64,000 nucleotides of DNA, from assembly GCF_945915845.1 (NCBI RefSeq), contig NZ_CAMEFX010000002.1, positions 81,372 through 145,371 on the forward strand, read 5' to 3'. Within the stretch, counting starts at the first letter, position 1. The number at the start of each line of letters is the position of its first letter. This DNA is from an uncultured Actinobacillus sp. Lineage in GTDB: Bacteria > Pseudomonadota > Gammaproteobacteria > Enterobacterales > Pasteurellaceae. Positions 10,496-19,270 of this stretch are shown one piece after another. A program made the translations under genes and the position numbers. The notes under the pieces were generated by a model. The model was given only the letters and a program-made list of their open reading frames with translations, did no database searches and was not told where the DNA came from.

Positions 10496-11563
10496 ATGAA
10501 TACCTTAGAACGTTATATTGGTAAAAGTATTTTAGGGACAATTTTTGCTACGCTGTTCGTGTTAGTCGGTTTGTCTGCCATTATAAAATTTGTCGAACAA
10601 TTTCGCAGTATTGGGCGTGGCTCGTACGATATGCTACAAGCTATCGCTTATACCGTATTAACTATGCCGAAAGATATTGAGACGTTTTTCCCTATGGCGG
10701 CATTATTGGGTGCATTGATCGCCTTAGGCAATTTAGCCAGTCGTAGCGAGTTGGTCGTCATGCAATCGGCAGGATTTTCTCGCTTAAAAATCGGTCTTGC
10801 CGTTATGAAAACAGCCTTACCATTGGTTCTCTTAACTATGGTGATTGGAGAATGGGGGATTCCACAAACAGAACAATATGCACGTGATATGCGCGCAAGA
10901 GCGGTGTCTGGTGGCTCAATGATGTCAGTAAAAAATGGGATTTGGGCAAAAGATGGCAATGATTTTATTTATATACAACAAGTCACTGATAATGCAAATT
11001 TAAAAAATATTTATATTTATCATTTTGACGATACTCGTCAATTAAAAAGCGTTAGCCATGCTAACAATGCAAACTATACAGGAGAGGTTTGGTCTTTAAA
11101 GCAATTAAATACTTCGGAAATTTCGAAAGAAAAAATTGAAACAAAAAATTACCTTGCTCAAGAATGGAAAACCTCATTAACACCTGATAAATTAGGGATT
11201 GTGTCTGTTCGTCCAACCTCGCTTTCTATTTCAGGTCTGTCTGAATACATCGCATTTTTAAAACAAACAGGGCAAGACAGCAAAAAATTTGAGCTCACTT
11301 ATTGGCGTAAATTATTCCAGCCAATTTCTGTTGGCGTCATGATGATGTTGGCACTTTCTTTTATTTTCGGTCCATTACGTAGCGTGACAGCCGGTGCAAG
11401 AATTGTCACAGGTATTTGTTTTGGTTTCTTTTTCTATGTGGTTAATGAAATTTTTGGACCACTGACCTTAGTTTATAGTGTTACGCCATTAATCGGGGCG
11501 TTACTACCAAGTTTGATGTTTTTATTAATTACATGGTGGCTATTAAGTCGCAAGCGTGATTAA
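10496..11563 (+). CDS. lptG: LPS export permease LptG
   Basis: 355 residues, same fold as LptF: MNTLERYIGKSILGTIFATLFVLVGLSAIIKFVEQ at the N terminus, periplasmic domain in the middle, three closing helices ending LLITWWLLSRKRD. It pairs with LptF in the Lpt transporter. Its ATG lies nine bases after the lptF stop with AAGGATG as RBS, so the two are an operon. A Hin-type uptake signal (ACCGCACTT) follows at about 11584. Confidence 0.95.
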   Translation: MNTLERYIGKSILGTIFATLFVLVGLSAIIKFVEQFRSIGRGSYDMLQAIAYTVLTMPKDIETFFPMAALLGALIALGNLASRSELVVMQSAGFSRLKIGLAVMKTALPLVLLTMVIGEWGIPQTEQYARDMRARAVSGGSMMSVKNGIWAKDGNDFIYIQQVTDNANLKNIYIYHFDDTRQLKSVSHANNANYTGEVWSLKQLNTSEISKEKIETKNYLAQEWKTSLTPDKLGIVSVRPTSLSISGLSEYIAFLKQTGQDSKKFELTYWRKLFQPISVGVMMMLALSFIFGPLRSVTAGARIVTGICFGFFFYVVNEIFGPLTLVYSVTPLIGALLPSLMFLLITWWLLSRKRD

Positions 11564-11663
11564 TCAAAAGACGTCAATTTATCACCGCACTTTATGAAAT
11601 AGCATAAGCGCGGTTAAATTTGGTGAATTTTAAAGCGAACAATCACAAATCTAAAATTAATAC

Positions 11664-11691
11664 TTGCAAGCTTTTTTAATCTTCGTATAAT
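11664..11691 (+). promoter_or_regulatory. sigma70-type promoter of the tRNA gene
   Basis: TTGCAA (11664-11669), 16 bases, TATAAT (11686-11691). Transcription would start near 11698, about 30 bases before the mature tRNA. Confidence 0.75.
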
Positions 11692-11711
11692 GCATACCAG
11701 TTCAACACACG

Positions 11712-11828
11712 TGATACTTACCAGTGAAGCCTGGGTGGCGAAATTGGTAGACGCAGCGGATTCAAAATCCGCCGCCCTTAAAAGCGTGTCGGTTCGAGTC
11801 CGACCCTAGGCACCACTGGTAAGTATCA
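11712..11828. repeat. 15-bp perfect inverted repeat enclosing tRNA-Leu
   Basis: TGATACTTACCAGTG (11712-11726) is the exact reverse complement of 11814-11828. The right arm starts within the CCA end of the tRNA. The precursor could fold so the two flanks pair directly outside the acceptor stem. Confidence 0.85.
11729..11815 (+). tRNA. leuX: tRNA-Leu (anticodon CAA)
   Basis: An 87-base class II tRNA. The acceptor GCCTGGG pairs with CCTAGGC (one G-T), the D-arm reads GGCGAAATTGGTAGACGC, the anticodon stem-loop GCGGA-TTCAAAA-TCCGC gives CAA, a long variable arm follows (CCGCCCTTAAAAGCG..., typical of leucine tRNAs), then the T-arm GTCGGTTCGAGTCCGAC, and an encoded CCA. It reads UUG codons. It is flanked by a promoter, an enclosing inverted repeat and a terminator, and is followed by an integrase remnant: tRNA-Leu genes are frequent integration targets. 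Confidence 0.96.
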
Positions 11829-11834
11829 TGAATA

Positions 11835-11862
11835 AAAAGCCACTTGGAGAAGTGGCTTTTTT
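11835..11862 (+). terminator. intrinsic terminator of the tRNA transcript
   Basis: AAAAGCCACTT (11835-11845) pairs with AAGTGGCTTTT (11850-11860), loop GGAG, T run. Confidence 0.88.
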
Positions 11863-11881
11863 ATTTACTTTCACCAAATAA

Positions 11882-12060
11882 AAATCAAGTACGCCAAAAG
11901 CAAGAACTCAGCGCTATACGGACAGTGAGATTGACCGCCTAACATTTTTCTCAGGCTTTGACTATGCCGTTCTTCCAATGACAATACAAAGTCGAGTGGG
12001 CGCAGCAATGTTATTTGCCATAGAAACCGCAATGCGAGCAGGGGAAATTTGCAATGCACA
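11882..12060 (+). pseudogene. phage/ICE tyrosine integrase fragment
   Basis: An open stretch with no start codon translates as ...PKARTQRYTDSEIDRL, then [20 protein letters not shown]. This is the segment around the first catalytic Arg of tyrosine recombinases (AMRAGEI, compare ALRxGEL) in the phage-type integrases that sit next to tRNA genes. Only about 55 codons are left; the sequence breaks off at about 12050-12060 where it runs into the reversed acyl-CoA synthetase remnant, with the bases TGCAAT shared at the joint. It lies directly behind tRNA-Leu, as expected for the scar of a lost element. Confidence 0.7.
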
Positions 12061-12858
12061 CATCACCGTTGGTTTCAGTGTGCTCAAGGCATCACGGACG
12101 TAGTTGGTGTCTTCCAAATAGCAATTTGTCGCACCACGATGAAAAACATAAGCAACCCACGCACGCTCAAAAATATGCGAAAGCGGTAAAAAACGAAAGC
12201 GACACCTCATCTTCATTCACATTTACAGCAAGATCGTGAGCATTTAATTGATGAGCAAGGTTAGCATAATCCAGCATCATGCCTTTTGGTTTACCTGTTG
12301 TTCCAGACGTATAAATCAGCGTAAAAAGATCGGATAACTGTTTAGAATTAAGGCGTTTTTCAAATTACGCTTCATTTGGAACAACATTGAGAAATCTTCT
12401 CAATAACACGCATTTGGCAGATCCCTCAAATGCATATTCGCTTTCATTGCCACAATTTTCATTAATTGTGGACAGTTGTTCGCTATTTGATAGACCTGAT
12501 CAAATTGCTCTTGATCACCAACAAAGAGAATTTTAATGTCAGCATCATTCACAATATATTCCGCTTGTTTTGCCGTGTTTGTCGCATAAATCGGCACCGC
12601 AACAGCCCTTGCCTGCATCGCCCCAAAATCAGCGATAGTCCAACGAGGCATATTATTTGTGAATGTATCAATTTTATCTTAAATATCAATATGTTAAGCA
12701 ATTAAAGCATAAGGGAAACGGTCAATTTCTTGCTGAAAAGTTTGCCACGACATTTCCTGTCATTGAGCTTGTTCACGGAAACGTAAAGTGGTACGATTAG
12801 GCCATTTTTTTGCTTGCAGGCGAAATCTATTCACAAAATGGAAGTTGAGAGAAGCCAT
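12054..12858 (-). pseudogene. long-chain fatty-acid-CoA ligase (AMP-binding) remnant
   Basis: The minus strand from an ATG at 12858 (MASLNFHFVNRFRLQAKKWP...) shows in-frame stops and frame changes, but its pieces are clear: [20 protein letters not shown] (12400-12651), the ATP/AMP motif [11 protein letters not shown] (about 12281-12318), and [20 protein letters not shown] followed by KPTVMCA (about 12060-12190). These are the N-terminal half of a FadD/HI0002-type synthetase. The gene has internal deletions, is cut off at about 12054 by the integrase fragment and lacks the whole C-terminal half. No function is expected. Confidence 0.8.
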
Positions 12859-12980
12859 CTTTTTATCCTGTTTATTCAGCTTATTCAGCTTACAAATGTT
12901 CGCTAATATACTTTTTTTCACTAAGAAAAAGCTAGAGAAATGTGAATAAATGTAAGCTGAAATATAGCTTATCTGTATTC

Positions 12981-14045
12981 TTAAGTAATGGTAATCTGTG
13001 CTTTTTGTATCATTGACTGCCTTGCTGCATCTGCTACTTTTACCGCATCAATTGGCTGTTCTGTCAGAACGGATTGTGCATTATGGCTTAAGTAATTTAG
13101 TACTGTTAATGCTTCAATTTCGGTTGCTCGGCTTAGCCATAAAGGTACGAGTGCATTTAAGTCATTATAACGTTGGATAGCTTTACCGTTTTCGCGTAAG
13201 GATAAATCGGCTTCAAATTCATCGTACAAATTAAATTGCTGACGTTGTCCATTTGCAAGGGTGAGGGTCATTGTGGAGTTGAAGAAATTGATAACTAATG
13301 CTCCTAATTCTCCGTGAATGGATATACCCCATTCGTGTAGTCGATAAGCAGTTCCCATTTCTAAAGAAGCAAATACGCCACTATTAAATTGGAGAAGTAA
13401 TTGGATAATATCGTGGTTATCAATGTTATCCAAATGCGCTCTATTGGTTGATTGAGCATAGACTGATTTTACATCACCAAGTAACCAACAAAGCAGATCA
13501 AGTTCGTGGATTTCGTTAAATAGTTTTCCACCTGTCAGGGATACGTCATTTTTCCACCAGTTTTTATTTGCTGGGCTATCAATCCAACGTTGTCGGGTTG
13601 CTCTGGCTACTGTAATTTTGCCTAATACATTTTCTTGCATAAACTGTTTGGCTTTCATTACGCCAGGTAAGGTTCGAAGTAGATGTCCTGCAAAAACCGT
13701 TTTATTTTTTTCAAGTGCAAGCTGCATTATCTCTTGGCTTTCTTGGCTATCAATAGTGAAAGGCGTTTCAATAAAGATATGAGCATTATGATTGAGAGCT
13801 GTAATTGCAGGTTGTTTATGAGCGTAATTGTAAGTCGCAATTATAACAAGGTCTGGTTGAGTGTTAATCAGTAAATCATCAATGTTTGGGTAAGCAACGG
13901 ATTGATACTTTTCGGCAAGCTGATTGGCAAGATTAAAGTCAAGATCAGTAAAACCAACTAATTCACCGTTCATTTTGTGAAAGCTATATGCTAGTTGCTT
14001 GCCGAAAAATCCACAGCCAATTAGAGCGATTTTAATTCTGTTCAT
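12981..14045 (-). CDS. Gfo/Idh/MocA-family protein with altered EKP motif
   Basis: 354 residues. Rossmann start IKIALIGCGFFGKQLA, then DLVIIATYNYAHKQPAITAL, and the C-terminal half with GGKLFNEIHELDLLCWLLGD, the conserved His region. The family uses NAD(P) to oxidise or epimerise sugars and inositols. The normally conserved EKP triad, whose Lys is catalytic in the family, reads ETP here (E93-T94-P95), so activity is questionable. It overlaps the start-proximal regulator gene by 14 bases and is probably in one operon with it; both are divergent from the sugar ABC transporter they presumably serve. Confidence 0.85.
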   Translation of the reverse strand: MNRIKIALIGCGFFGKQLAYSFHKMNGELVGFTDLDFNLANQLAEKYQSVAYPNIDDLLINTQPDLVIIATYNYAHKQPAITALNHNAHIFIETPFTIDSQESQEIMQLALEKNKTVFAGHLLRTLPGVMKAKQFMQENVLGKITVARATRQRWIDSPANKNWWKNDVSLTGGKLFNEIHELDLLCWLLGDVKSVYAQSTNRAHLDNIDNHDIIQLLLQFNSGVFASLEMGTAYRLHEWGISIHGELGALVINFFNSTMTLTLANGQRQQFNLYDEFEADLSLRENGKAIQRYNDLNALVPLWLSRATEIEALTVLNYLSHNAQSVLTEQPIDAVKVADAARQSMIQKAQITIT

Positions 14046-14745
14046 TGTGATATCCTTTTAATAAACATTGTCTGATTTCTTGGAAATAATAGAGGATAGC
14101 TCGTTGCATTCGTTCCAGATCTTTTGCTTCAACGGCATCAACTAATTCACGGTATTGCAATGCTAATGCAGTTGGTGAAACTCGAATTGGTGGGAGATCA
14201 TTTTCAAGTTTTTCATAGATTTCCCAAAATGCATCAAGATATTGGCTGAGTAAGTGGTTTTGCAATGGTTGGTAAATCAGTAGGTGAATTTGTTTTTCTT
14301 CTGCAATAGAAAAGCACTGTTTACTTGCATTTTCTTCTAATGTTTTTACTAGAAGTTGCAAGCGTTGGCTATTTTCCTCGCTGATCTTAGGCAAAGCCAT
14401 TGGGGCAAAACCATATTGTAGGATCTCTCTAATATCAAGAATATCAATTATGCTCTTGAGATTATCTTGTAAATGTAGTTGAGCATAAAATGTTAGCCCT
14501 CGGATCATCGGAGTAAGAGATGATGAGCCAACAAATGTTCCTATACCGTGGCGAATATCTAAAATATGTAGAGCCTCTAAGGATTTGATGGCCTCTCTTA
14601 GGCTAGAACGGCTAACATTAAATAGTTCAATCAGCTCATTTTCCGTTGGCATTAAATCACCCGATTTTAATTTGCGTTGGAGAATGAGCGTTTTAATTTT
14701 CTCTTGTAATTCAAGAGAAGCCGCTTTTTTTGTAAATTTTTCCAT
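14032..14745 (-). CDS. GntR/FadR-subfamily transcriptional regulator
   Basis: 237 residues. Winged helix-turn-helix at about 10-75 (MPTENELIELFNVSRSSLREAIKSLEALHILDIRHGIGTFV) and an FCD ligand-binding domain (about 85-225, with REILQYGFAPMAL). Members respond to small acids or sugar acids. The gene faces away from the ABC transporter operon; the 173-base region between holds two palindromes suited as its operators and a CRP site. It overlaps the downstream oxidoreductase gene. It likely represses the transporter and itself until the substrate is present. Confidence 0.9.
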   Translation of the reverse strand: MEKFTKKAASLELQEKIKTLILQRKLKSGDLMPTENELIELFNVSRSSLREAIKSLEALHILDIRHGIGTFVGSSSLTPMIRGLTFYAQLHLQDNLKSIIDILDIREILQYGFAPMALPKISEENSQRLQLLVKTLEENASKQCFSIAEEKQIHLLIYQPLQNHLLSQYLDAFWEIYEKLENDLPPIRVSPTALALQYRELVDAVEAKDLERMQRAILYYFQEIRQCLLKGYHNEQN

Positions 14746-14759
14746 TTTTCTTTCTTTTC

Positions 14760-14775
14760 TGTGAAGTAGATCACG
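14760..14775. promoter_or_regulatory. CRP-cAMP site
   Basis: TGTGA-AGTAGA-TCACG (14760-14775) matches the TGTGA-N6-TCACA consensus at nine of ten core bases. It sits in the divergent control region and would place the sugar genes under catabolite control. Confidence 0.65.
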
Positions 14776-14792
14776 GTTTTATTTTTTAAAGT

Positions 14793-14834
14793 AAGACATC
14801 ATATGTCTAAAAGATAAGACATATGATGTCTTAT
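14793..14834. promoter_or_regulatory. twin palindromic operators for the GntR-type regulator
   Basis: Site 1 AGACAT-CAT-ATGTCT (14794-14808) and site 2 ATAAGACAT-ATG-ATGTCTTAT (14814-14834, 9-3-9 perfect). Both share the half-site AGACAT with a 3-base centre and their centres are 23 bases apart, about two helical turns. Odd-length palindromes of this size suit FadR-type dimers. Confidence 0.7.
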
Positions 14835-14918
14835 TTGAAGTTAAATTAATTTTCGATCTAAATGTATTGGTTGTAAAGCATTAATTATTAATATCTCAAG
14901 GGATAAGAAGGTGAATTT

Positions 14919-16022
14919 ATGGCAACGTTATCACTGAAAAACATAGGCAAGCGGTATGATAATGGCTTTGAAGCGGTACAAAATTTCAATCTTGAAGTGA
15001 AAGATAGAGAATTTATCGCACTTGTTGGTCCTTCTGGTTGTGGTAAATCGACAACTTTGCGAATGATTGCAGGTTTAGATGATATTACCGAAGGCGAATT
15101 TTATATTGATGATCTGCTGGTCAATGATGTAGAAGCCAAAGATCGAGATATTGCTATGGTGTTCCAATCTTATGCGTTATATCCGCATATGACAGTCTAT
15201 GACAATATGGCTTTTGCATTGAAGCTGAGAAATTTTTCCAAAGAAGAGATCGATCAGAAAGTTAAAGAAGCTGCAAAGATTTTAGGGCTTGAGCAGTTAT
15301 TAGATCGTAAACCTAAAGCATTATCTGGTGGACAACGACAACGGGTGGCATTAGGTAGAACAATTGTGCGTTCTCCAAAAGTCTTTTTGATGGACGAACC
15401 GTTATCAAATCTTGACGCTAAATTGCGTGGCAATATGCGTGCAGAAATTATTCGTATCCATAAAAATCTCAATGCCACTACAATTTATGTTACCCACGAT
15501 CAAACCGAAGCAATGACAATGGCGGATAGAATTGTGGTGATGAAAAGTGGTATTGTCCAGCAAATTGGCTCACCAAAAGAAATTTATAACCGTCCAAATA
15601 ATCTCTTTGTCGCTGGTTTTATTGGTGCTCCGACAATGAATTTTGTCAAAGGAACTATCTCAAATCACCATTTCCATACAGCTACAAATTCTCTTTTAAT
15701 TAGCGAACAATGGAATGAGCTCATTCAAGCCAAAGGTTTTGAAAATAAAGAGATTATTTTAGGTATTCGCCCTGAAAATATTTCAAATGATCCTACACTA
15801 TTAGGTCAGTACTTTCATTCAAAAATTTCAGCTTCAATCAATGTAGCTGAACTACTTGGTGCTGAATATATCTTGCATACCGATATTGATGAACAAGCGT
15901 TAAAAGCTGTTGTTCATTCTCATCAAGATGTTGTGATGGGGCAAGTAATTGAACTGGCATTTGATATGAAACACGTTCATTTCTTTGATCCACATACTGA
16001 AATGTCATTATTACAGTTATAG
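14919..16022 (+). CDS. sugar ABC transporter ATPase (UgpC/MsmK/MalK type)
   Basis: 367 residues. Walker A GPSGCGKST (about 38-46), Q-loop MVFQSYALYPHMTVYDN, signature LSGGQRQRVALGR, Walker B VFLMDEPLSNLDAKLR, H-loop VTHDQTEAMT, and a C-terminal TOBE/regulatory domain (about 240-367, with GIRPENI). This is the CUT1 carbohydrate-importer ATPase. It heads a five-gene plus-strand cluster: ATPase, binding protein, two permeases and a dehydrogenase. AAGGTGAATTT precedes the ATG. Confidence 0.92.
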   Translation: MATLSLKNIGKRYDNGFEAVQNFNLEVKDREFIALVGPSGCGKSTTLRMIAGLDDITEGEFYIDDLLVNDVEAKDRDIAMVFQSYALYPHMTVYDNMAFALKLRNFSKEEIDQKVKEAAKILGLEQLLDRKPKALSGGQRQRVALGRTIVRSPKVFLMDEPLSNLDAKLRGNMRAEIIRIHKNLNATTIYVTHDQTEAMTMADRIVVMKSGIVQQIGSPKEIYNRPNNLFVAGFIGAPTMNFVKGTISNHHFHTATNSLLISEQWNELIQAKGFENKEIILGIRPENISNDPTLLGQYFHSKISASINVAELLGAEYILHTDIDEQALKAVVHSHQDVVMGQVIELAFDMKHVHFFDPHTEMSLLQL

Positions 16023-16046
16023 TACTTACATATAGGAGATTACACT

Positions 16047-17399
16047 ATGAAACTTAAAAGATTGTTTTCAGCGTTACTTCCTATCATTGCTGGCGTGTCT
16101 GTATTAGCTGGTTGTGATGATAAGAACACAGCTCAAACCAATGCTACAATGCCTAAAGAAGGGCAAGAATTGGCTGGTAATATTACATTCTGGCATTCTT
16201 TTACACAAGGTCCTCGCTTAGAAGTTATTCAGCAGGCAGCAAAAGAATTTGAACAAAAACACCCGAAAGTTAAAATCAAAATTGAAACGTTTTCGTGGAA
16301 TGACTTTTATGCGAAATGGACAACAGGCTTATCTTCAGGCAATGTGCCAGATATGAGTACGGCTTTACCAAACCACGTTATTGAAATGATTAATATCGGT
16401 GCATTGCAACCGATAGGTGATCTGATTGATAGCATTGGTCGTGATAAGTTTGCTGAAGGTGCAATTAATGAAGGAACCGTTAAAGGGCAAAATTATTCTA
16501 TTCCACTTTATTCTCACGCTCAAGTAATGTGGATCCGTAAAGATTTGTTAGCAGCAAATAATTTAAGAGTGCCGAAAACGTGGGACGAACTTTACCATAC
16601 CGCAAAAGCATTGACGAAAGATGGGGTGTATGGACTTTCTGTTCCAATGGGTAGTCATGATTTGATGGCAACTCGCTTTTTAAATCTTTATGTGAGAAGT
16701 GCAGGGGAAAGTTTATTAACTAAAGATCTTAAAGTGAACTTAACCAGCCCTATTGCTCAAGAAGGCATTAAATATTGGGTGAAAATGTACAAAGAAACCT
16801 CACCAAAAGATGCGGTGAACTACAATGTATTACAACAAGCCACCTTATATTATCAAGGTAAAACAGCTTTTGACTTCAACTCTGGTTTCCAAATTGGTGG
16901 AGTAAAAGCTAACTCACCGCATCTTTTAGAACAAATTGATGCTTATCCGTTACCAAGAATGAAAGCAGATGATCCTGAAGTGGGGATTGAGCGTTCAAAT
17001 ATTCCAATGGTTGTTTGGAAAGCCTCTAAACACCCAGATATCGCTAAAGCCTTTATGAAAACACTTTACGACAAAGACAAATATATTCAATTCTTGAAGT
17101 CAGTTCCAGTTGGTATGTTGCCTGCAATTAAAGGTATCTCTGACGAAACTGCATACAAAGAAGATCCTGTGGTTCAGCAATTTAGTCACGCCGAAAAAGT
17201 CATTTCTGATGCACTTGAAAAAGGAATTGCTATTGGTTATGAACACGGGCCGAGTGTACAAGCGGGGATTTTAACTAACCAACACGTTATTGAGAAAATG
17301 TTCCAAGATATTGTTGTAAATGGAACAGATCCAATGGTTGCCGCACAAAAAGCAGAAAAAGAACTCAATGCTCTGTTTGAAGCCATTGTAGCCCAATAA
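16047..17399 (+). CDS. sugar ABC transporter substrate-binding lipoprotein
   Basis: 450 residues. Lipoprotein signal with lipobox LAGC (…IIAGVSVLAGCDDKN). The mature part is a family 1 extracellular solute-binding protein: GNITFWHSFTQGPRLEVIQQ, a hinge and late segments YDKDKYIQFLKSVPVGMLPA and AAQKAEKELNALFE typical of UgpB/MalE-like CUT1 receptors. Asp-Asp follow the lipidated Cys, which in enteric bacteria means retention in the inner membrane, fitting an ABC receptor. AGGAG precedes the start. The ligand is not identifiable from sequence. Confidence 0.9.
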   Translation: MKLKRLFSALLPIIAGVSVLAGCDDKNTAQTNATMPKEGQELAGNITFWHSFTQGPRLEVIQQAAKEFEQKHPKVKIKIETFSWNDFYAKWTTGLSSGNVPDMSTALPNHVIEMINIGALQPIGDLIDSIGRDKFAEGAINEGTVKGQNYSIPLYSHAQVMWIRKDLLAANNLRVPKTWDELYHTAKALTKDGVYGLSVPMGSHDLMATRFLNLYVRSAGESLLTKDLKVNLTSPIAQEGIKYWVKMYKETSPKDAVNYNVLQQATLYYQGKTAFDFNSGFQIGGVKANSPHLLEQIDAYPLPRMKADDPEVGIERSNIPMVVWKASKHPDIAKAFMKTLYDKDKYIQFLKSVPVGMLPAIKGISDETAYKEDPVVQQFSHAEKVISDALEKGIAIGYEHGPSVQAGILTNQHVIEKMFQDIVVNGTDPMVAAQKAEKELNALFEAIVAQ

Positions 17400-17490
17400 C
17401 TTCATCACTTCTCTAATCACTTACACCACATACTTTATGACGAAGTATTAGGGAAGTTTTGTCTGAAAAAACTGATAAGGAGCTTTCCTT

Positions 17491-18375
17491 ATGTATTACC
17501 GTCGCAATAACTATACTAGATGGATATTCGTATTACCTGCGTTGTTGATCGTTTCGGTACTCTTTGTATATCCGTTTCTCTCAAGTATCTTTTATAGTTT
17601 TACCAATAAAAACTTGATTATGCCGACATATAGCTTTGTAGGATTAGCCAACTATAAAGCAGTGTTGTTAGATCCTCGCTTTTGGATGTCATTTGGGCAT
17701 TCATTAATGTGGACAGTTTTATCACTGATAGGTCAGGTATTAGTCGGTTTCTTACTTGCATTGGCTTTAAATCGGGTAGAACGTTTTAAATGGCTTTATA
17801 AAATCCTATTAATTGTGCCTTGGGCATTCCCGACGATTGTTATCGCATTCTCTTGGCAATGGATTTTAAACGGTGTTTATGGCTATTTACCTAATATGTT
17901 GGTGCAGTTAGGGCTGATGGATATTGCCCCTAATTTTCTTGCTGATAGGACTTGGGCGTTCGTATGTCTTGTCTTTATCAACATTTGGTTTGGAGCCCCT
18001 TTGATAATGGTCAATATTCTGTCCGCATTACAGACTATTCCGTCAGACCAATATGAAGCAGCCAAAATTGATGGAGCAAATATGTGGCAAGTGTTCCGTT
18101 ATATCACCCTACCGCATATTAAAGTCGTTGTTGGATTATTAGTCGTATTGCGTACCATCTGGGTATTTAATAACTTCGATATTATTTATCTTATTACAGG
18201 TGGCGGTCCTGCTGATGCAACGATGACATTACCAATCTATGCCTATGATATGGGTTGGGGAAGTAAATTATTAGGGCGTTCTTCTGCAGTGACTGTATTG
18301 CTCTTTATCTTCTTACTATCAGTTTGTTTCATCTACTTCAAAATTATTAACCGTTGGGAAAAGGAGAGTAAATAA
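17491..18375 (+). CDS. sugar ABC transporter permease (UgpA-like)
   Basis: 294 residues with six membrane segments and the cytoplasmic coupling motif EAAKIDGANMWQVFRYITLPHIK (about 189-211) that docks on the ATPase. N terminus RWIFVLPALLIVSVLFVYPFLSSIFYSF is standard for the first CUT1 permease. AAGGAG lies upstream. The second permease follows with a single base between stop and start. Confidence 0.93.
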   Translation: MYYRRNNYTRWIFVLPALLIVSVLFVYPFLSSIFYSFTNKNLIMPTYSFVGLANYKAVLLDPRFWMSFGHSLMWTVLSLIGQVLVGFLLALALNRVERFKWLYKILLIVPWAFPTIVIAFSWQWILNGVYGYLPNMLVQLGLMDIAPNFLADRTWAFVCLVFINIWFGAPLIMVNILSALQTIPSDQYEAAKIDGANMWQVFRYITLPHIKVVVGLLVVLRTIWVFNNFDIIYLITGGGPADATMTLPIYAYDMGWGSKLLGRSSAVTVLLFIFLLSVCFIYFKIINRWEKESK

Positions 18376-18376
18376 A

Positions 18377-19210
18377 ATGAAAAAGAAATCTTCATTATTT
18401 GGCGACATCGTTTCCCATCTTTTCTTAGCAACTTCAACCGTCATTGCTATCTTTCCTTTGGTATGGATATTCATTTCGTCCGTAAAAAGTAAAGGGGAAC
18501 TCACCAGTGAGCCAACTCGGTTCTGGCCAAAGATATTCACACTAGATTACTTTGAACACGTTATTAACGATCTCAATTTCATTGTAAATATTAAAAACAG
18601 CCTATTTATCTCGCTAGTTACGACCATTATCGCTATCACCATTTCGGCAATGGCAGCATACGGTATTGTTCGTTTCTTCCCGAAATTAGGTTCAATTATG
18701 TCAAGACTATTGGTCACAACCTATATTTTCCCACCGATTTTACTTGCCATTCCATACTCTATTGCAATGGCAAAAGTAGGGCTAACCAATACAACAAGTG
18801 GTCTGATTATCGTCTATCTTTCTTTTAGCGTCCCTTATGCAGTTTGGTTGCTAGTCGGATTTTTCCAGACGGTACCGATTGAAATTGAAGAAGCCGCCAA
18901 AATTGACGGAGCAGGTAAATTCACTATTTTCTTCAAAATAGTCTTACCACTTGTTGCCCCAGGTATTGTAGCAACTGCCATTTACACCTTTATCAATGCG
19001 TGGAATGAGTTCTTATACGCCCTTATTCTCGTCAATGATACCAGCAAAATGACAGTTGCCGTGGCATTACGATCTCTAAATGGTGCAGAGATTCTAGATT
19101 GGGGCGATATGATGGCGGCTTCGGTTATTGTGGTCATTCCATCAGTATTATTCTTTTGTTTTATTCAAAATAAAATCGCAGGAGGATTATCTGAAGGCTC
19201 GGTTAAATAA
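18377..19210 (+). CDS. sugar ABC transporter permease (UgpE-like)
   Basis: 277 residues, six membrane segments, EAA motif EEAAKIDGAGKFTIFFKIVLPLVAPG (about 172-197) and the C-terminal NKIAGGLSEGSVK that is near-universal in UgpE/MalG-type permeases. It forms the heterodimeric channel with the preceding permease; GGAGAGTAAATAA ahead of it serves as RBS inside the previous gene, so translation is coupled. Confidence 0.93.
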   Translation: MKKKSSLFGDIVSHLFLATSTVIAIFPLVWIFISSVKSKGELTSEPTRFWPKIFTLDYFEHVINDLNFIVNIKNSLFISLVTTIIAITISAMAAYGIVRFFPKLGSIMSRLLVTTYIFPPILLAIPYSIAMAKVGLTNTTSGLIIVYLSFSVPYAVWLLVGFFQTVPIEIEEAAKIDGAGKFTIFFKIVLPLVAPGIVATAIYTFINAWNEFLYALILVNDTSKMTVAVALRSLNGAEILDWGDMMAASVIVVIPSVLFFCFIQNKIAGGLSEGSVK

Positions 19211-19270
19211 AGTTTCATCGCTATCGATAAAGGTAAATTCTGTATTTTAATTAATTTAGGAGACAAAAAA

